From contig JAKDLE010000233.1 of NCBI GenBank assembly GCA_030453005.1, positions 1-5,527 of the forward strand: a stretch of DNA of 5,527 nt, written 5' to 3'. Below the pieces are notes generated by a model. The model did not search any database. It saw nothing but the letters and a program-made list of their open reading frames with translations, and was not told where the DNA came from. Source of the DNA: Pseudonocardia sp. (GTDB lineage: Bacteria > Actinomycetota > Actinomycetes > Mycobacteriales > Pseudonocardiaceae). This document shows, piece by piece, positions 5,296 through 5,527 of this stretch (position 1 is the first letter of the stretch; each line of letters opens with the position of its first letter). The position numbers and the translations under genes are program-made.

Positions 5296-5527
5296 ATGGC
5301 GCGGAGACGGCGATGGGTGATCTCCTGGCCGGTGCGCCTGGCGCTGCTGGTGGTCGTCGTGGTCGCGAACGTCATCGGGGCCGGGGTGGTGCTGGTCCTC
5401 TCGGCGTGGGTGCTGCCCAACGGGCCGCTGGTCGACCCGCAGCGGGTGCGCGTGCTCAACCTGATCACATTCGGCGCCTATCTGACGGTGGCGGTGCTGA
5501 TCGGCGCCGTCTGGGGATCGCGGCGGT
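5296..5527 (+). CDS. Membrane protein N-terminus, probably a membrane-bound adenylate/guanylate cyclase (cut by right window edge)
   Basis: 77 residues are visible. A basic start (MARRRRW) precedes a long hydrophobic helix at about 13-40 (LALLVVVVVANVIGAGVVLV), a short loop PNGPLVDPQRVR, and a second helix at about 54-74 (NLITFGAYLTVAVLIGAVWG) ending in arginines. The basic N-terminus suggests a cytoplasmic start and an outside loop. The ANVIGAGVV segment, the VLP ending of helix 1 and the NLITFGAYL helix recall the six-helix membrane anchors of actinobacterial class III cyclases of the Rv1318c/Rv3645 type, which continue into HAMP and cyclase domains. Those diagnostic domains are beyond the edge, so this is recognition by resemblance only; another multi-pass protein is possible. 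ATG 5296 has no in-frame ATG or GTG just upstream and no Shine-Dalgarno. Confidence 0.6.
   Translation, partial: MARRRRWVISWPVRLALLVVVVVANVIGAGVVLVLSAWVLPNGPLVDPQRVRVLNLITFGAYLTVAVLIGAVWGSRR

Overview
The window is very GC-rich with strong GC bias at third codon positions. Its gene set matches an actinomycete, most likely Pseudonocardia or a relative; this assignment is inferred from protein style and gene order, not from a marker gene. Seven protein genes are visible, two of them cut by the window edges. No tRNA, rRNA, CRISPR array or transposase was seen.

Left part (1-1005): a minus-strand pair, a TetR-family regulator followed by an acyl-CoA oxidase-like gene that runs off the left edge. 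The two overlap by ATGA. The 63-bp gap to the next gene holds three AGTACC repeats exactly 16 bp apart plus a GTACC-G-GGTAC palindrome, a good candidate operator for the regulator.

Centre (1006-4607): a plus-strand operon in the order thiolase (fadA2-like), two-domain 3-oxoacyl reductase (fabG4-like), double-hotdog R-specific enoyl hydratase (htdX-like). These correspond to the Mycobacterium tuberculosis Rv0243-Rv0242c-Rv0241c neighbourhood. Together with the oxidase they supply all four chemical steps of a beta-oxidation turn with an R-3-hydroxyacyl intermediate, the arrangement known from peroxisomes (acyl-CoA oxidase, multifunctional enzyme type 2, thiolase). Between the reductase and the hydratase lies a 78-bp element with a hairpin and a 25-codon ORF whose TGA overlaps the TTG start of the hydratase. 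In architecture it resembles mycobacterial interspersed repetitive units.

Right part (4608-5527): a convergent 37-bp gap, then a minus-strand DUF1707 protein with a LiaF-like beta-repeat region, and a divergent membrane protein cut by the right edge. The latter looks like the N-terminus of an actinobacterial membrane-bound adenylate/guanylate cyclase. The two start codons are 24 bp apart. Neither has a well-placed Shine-Dalgarno, and a GTTAAC palindrome between them gives a TAnnnT -10 hexamer on each strand, suggesting a symmetric divergent promoter with leaderless or near-leaderless transcripts.
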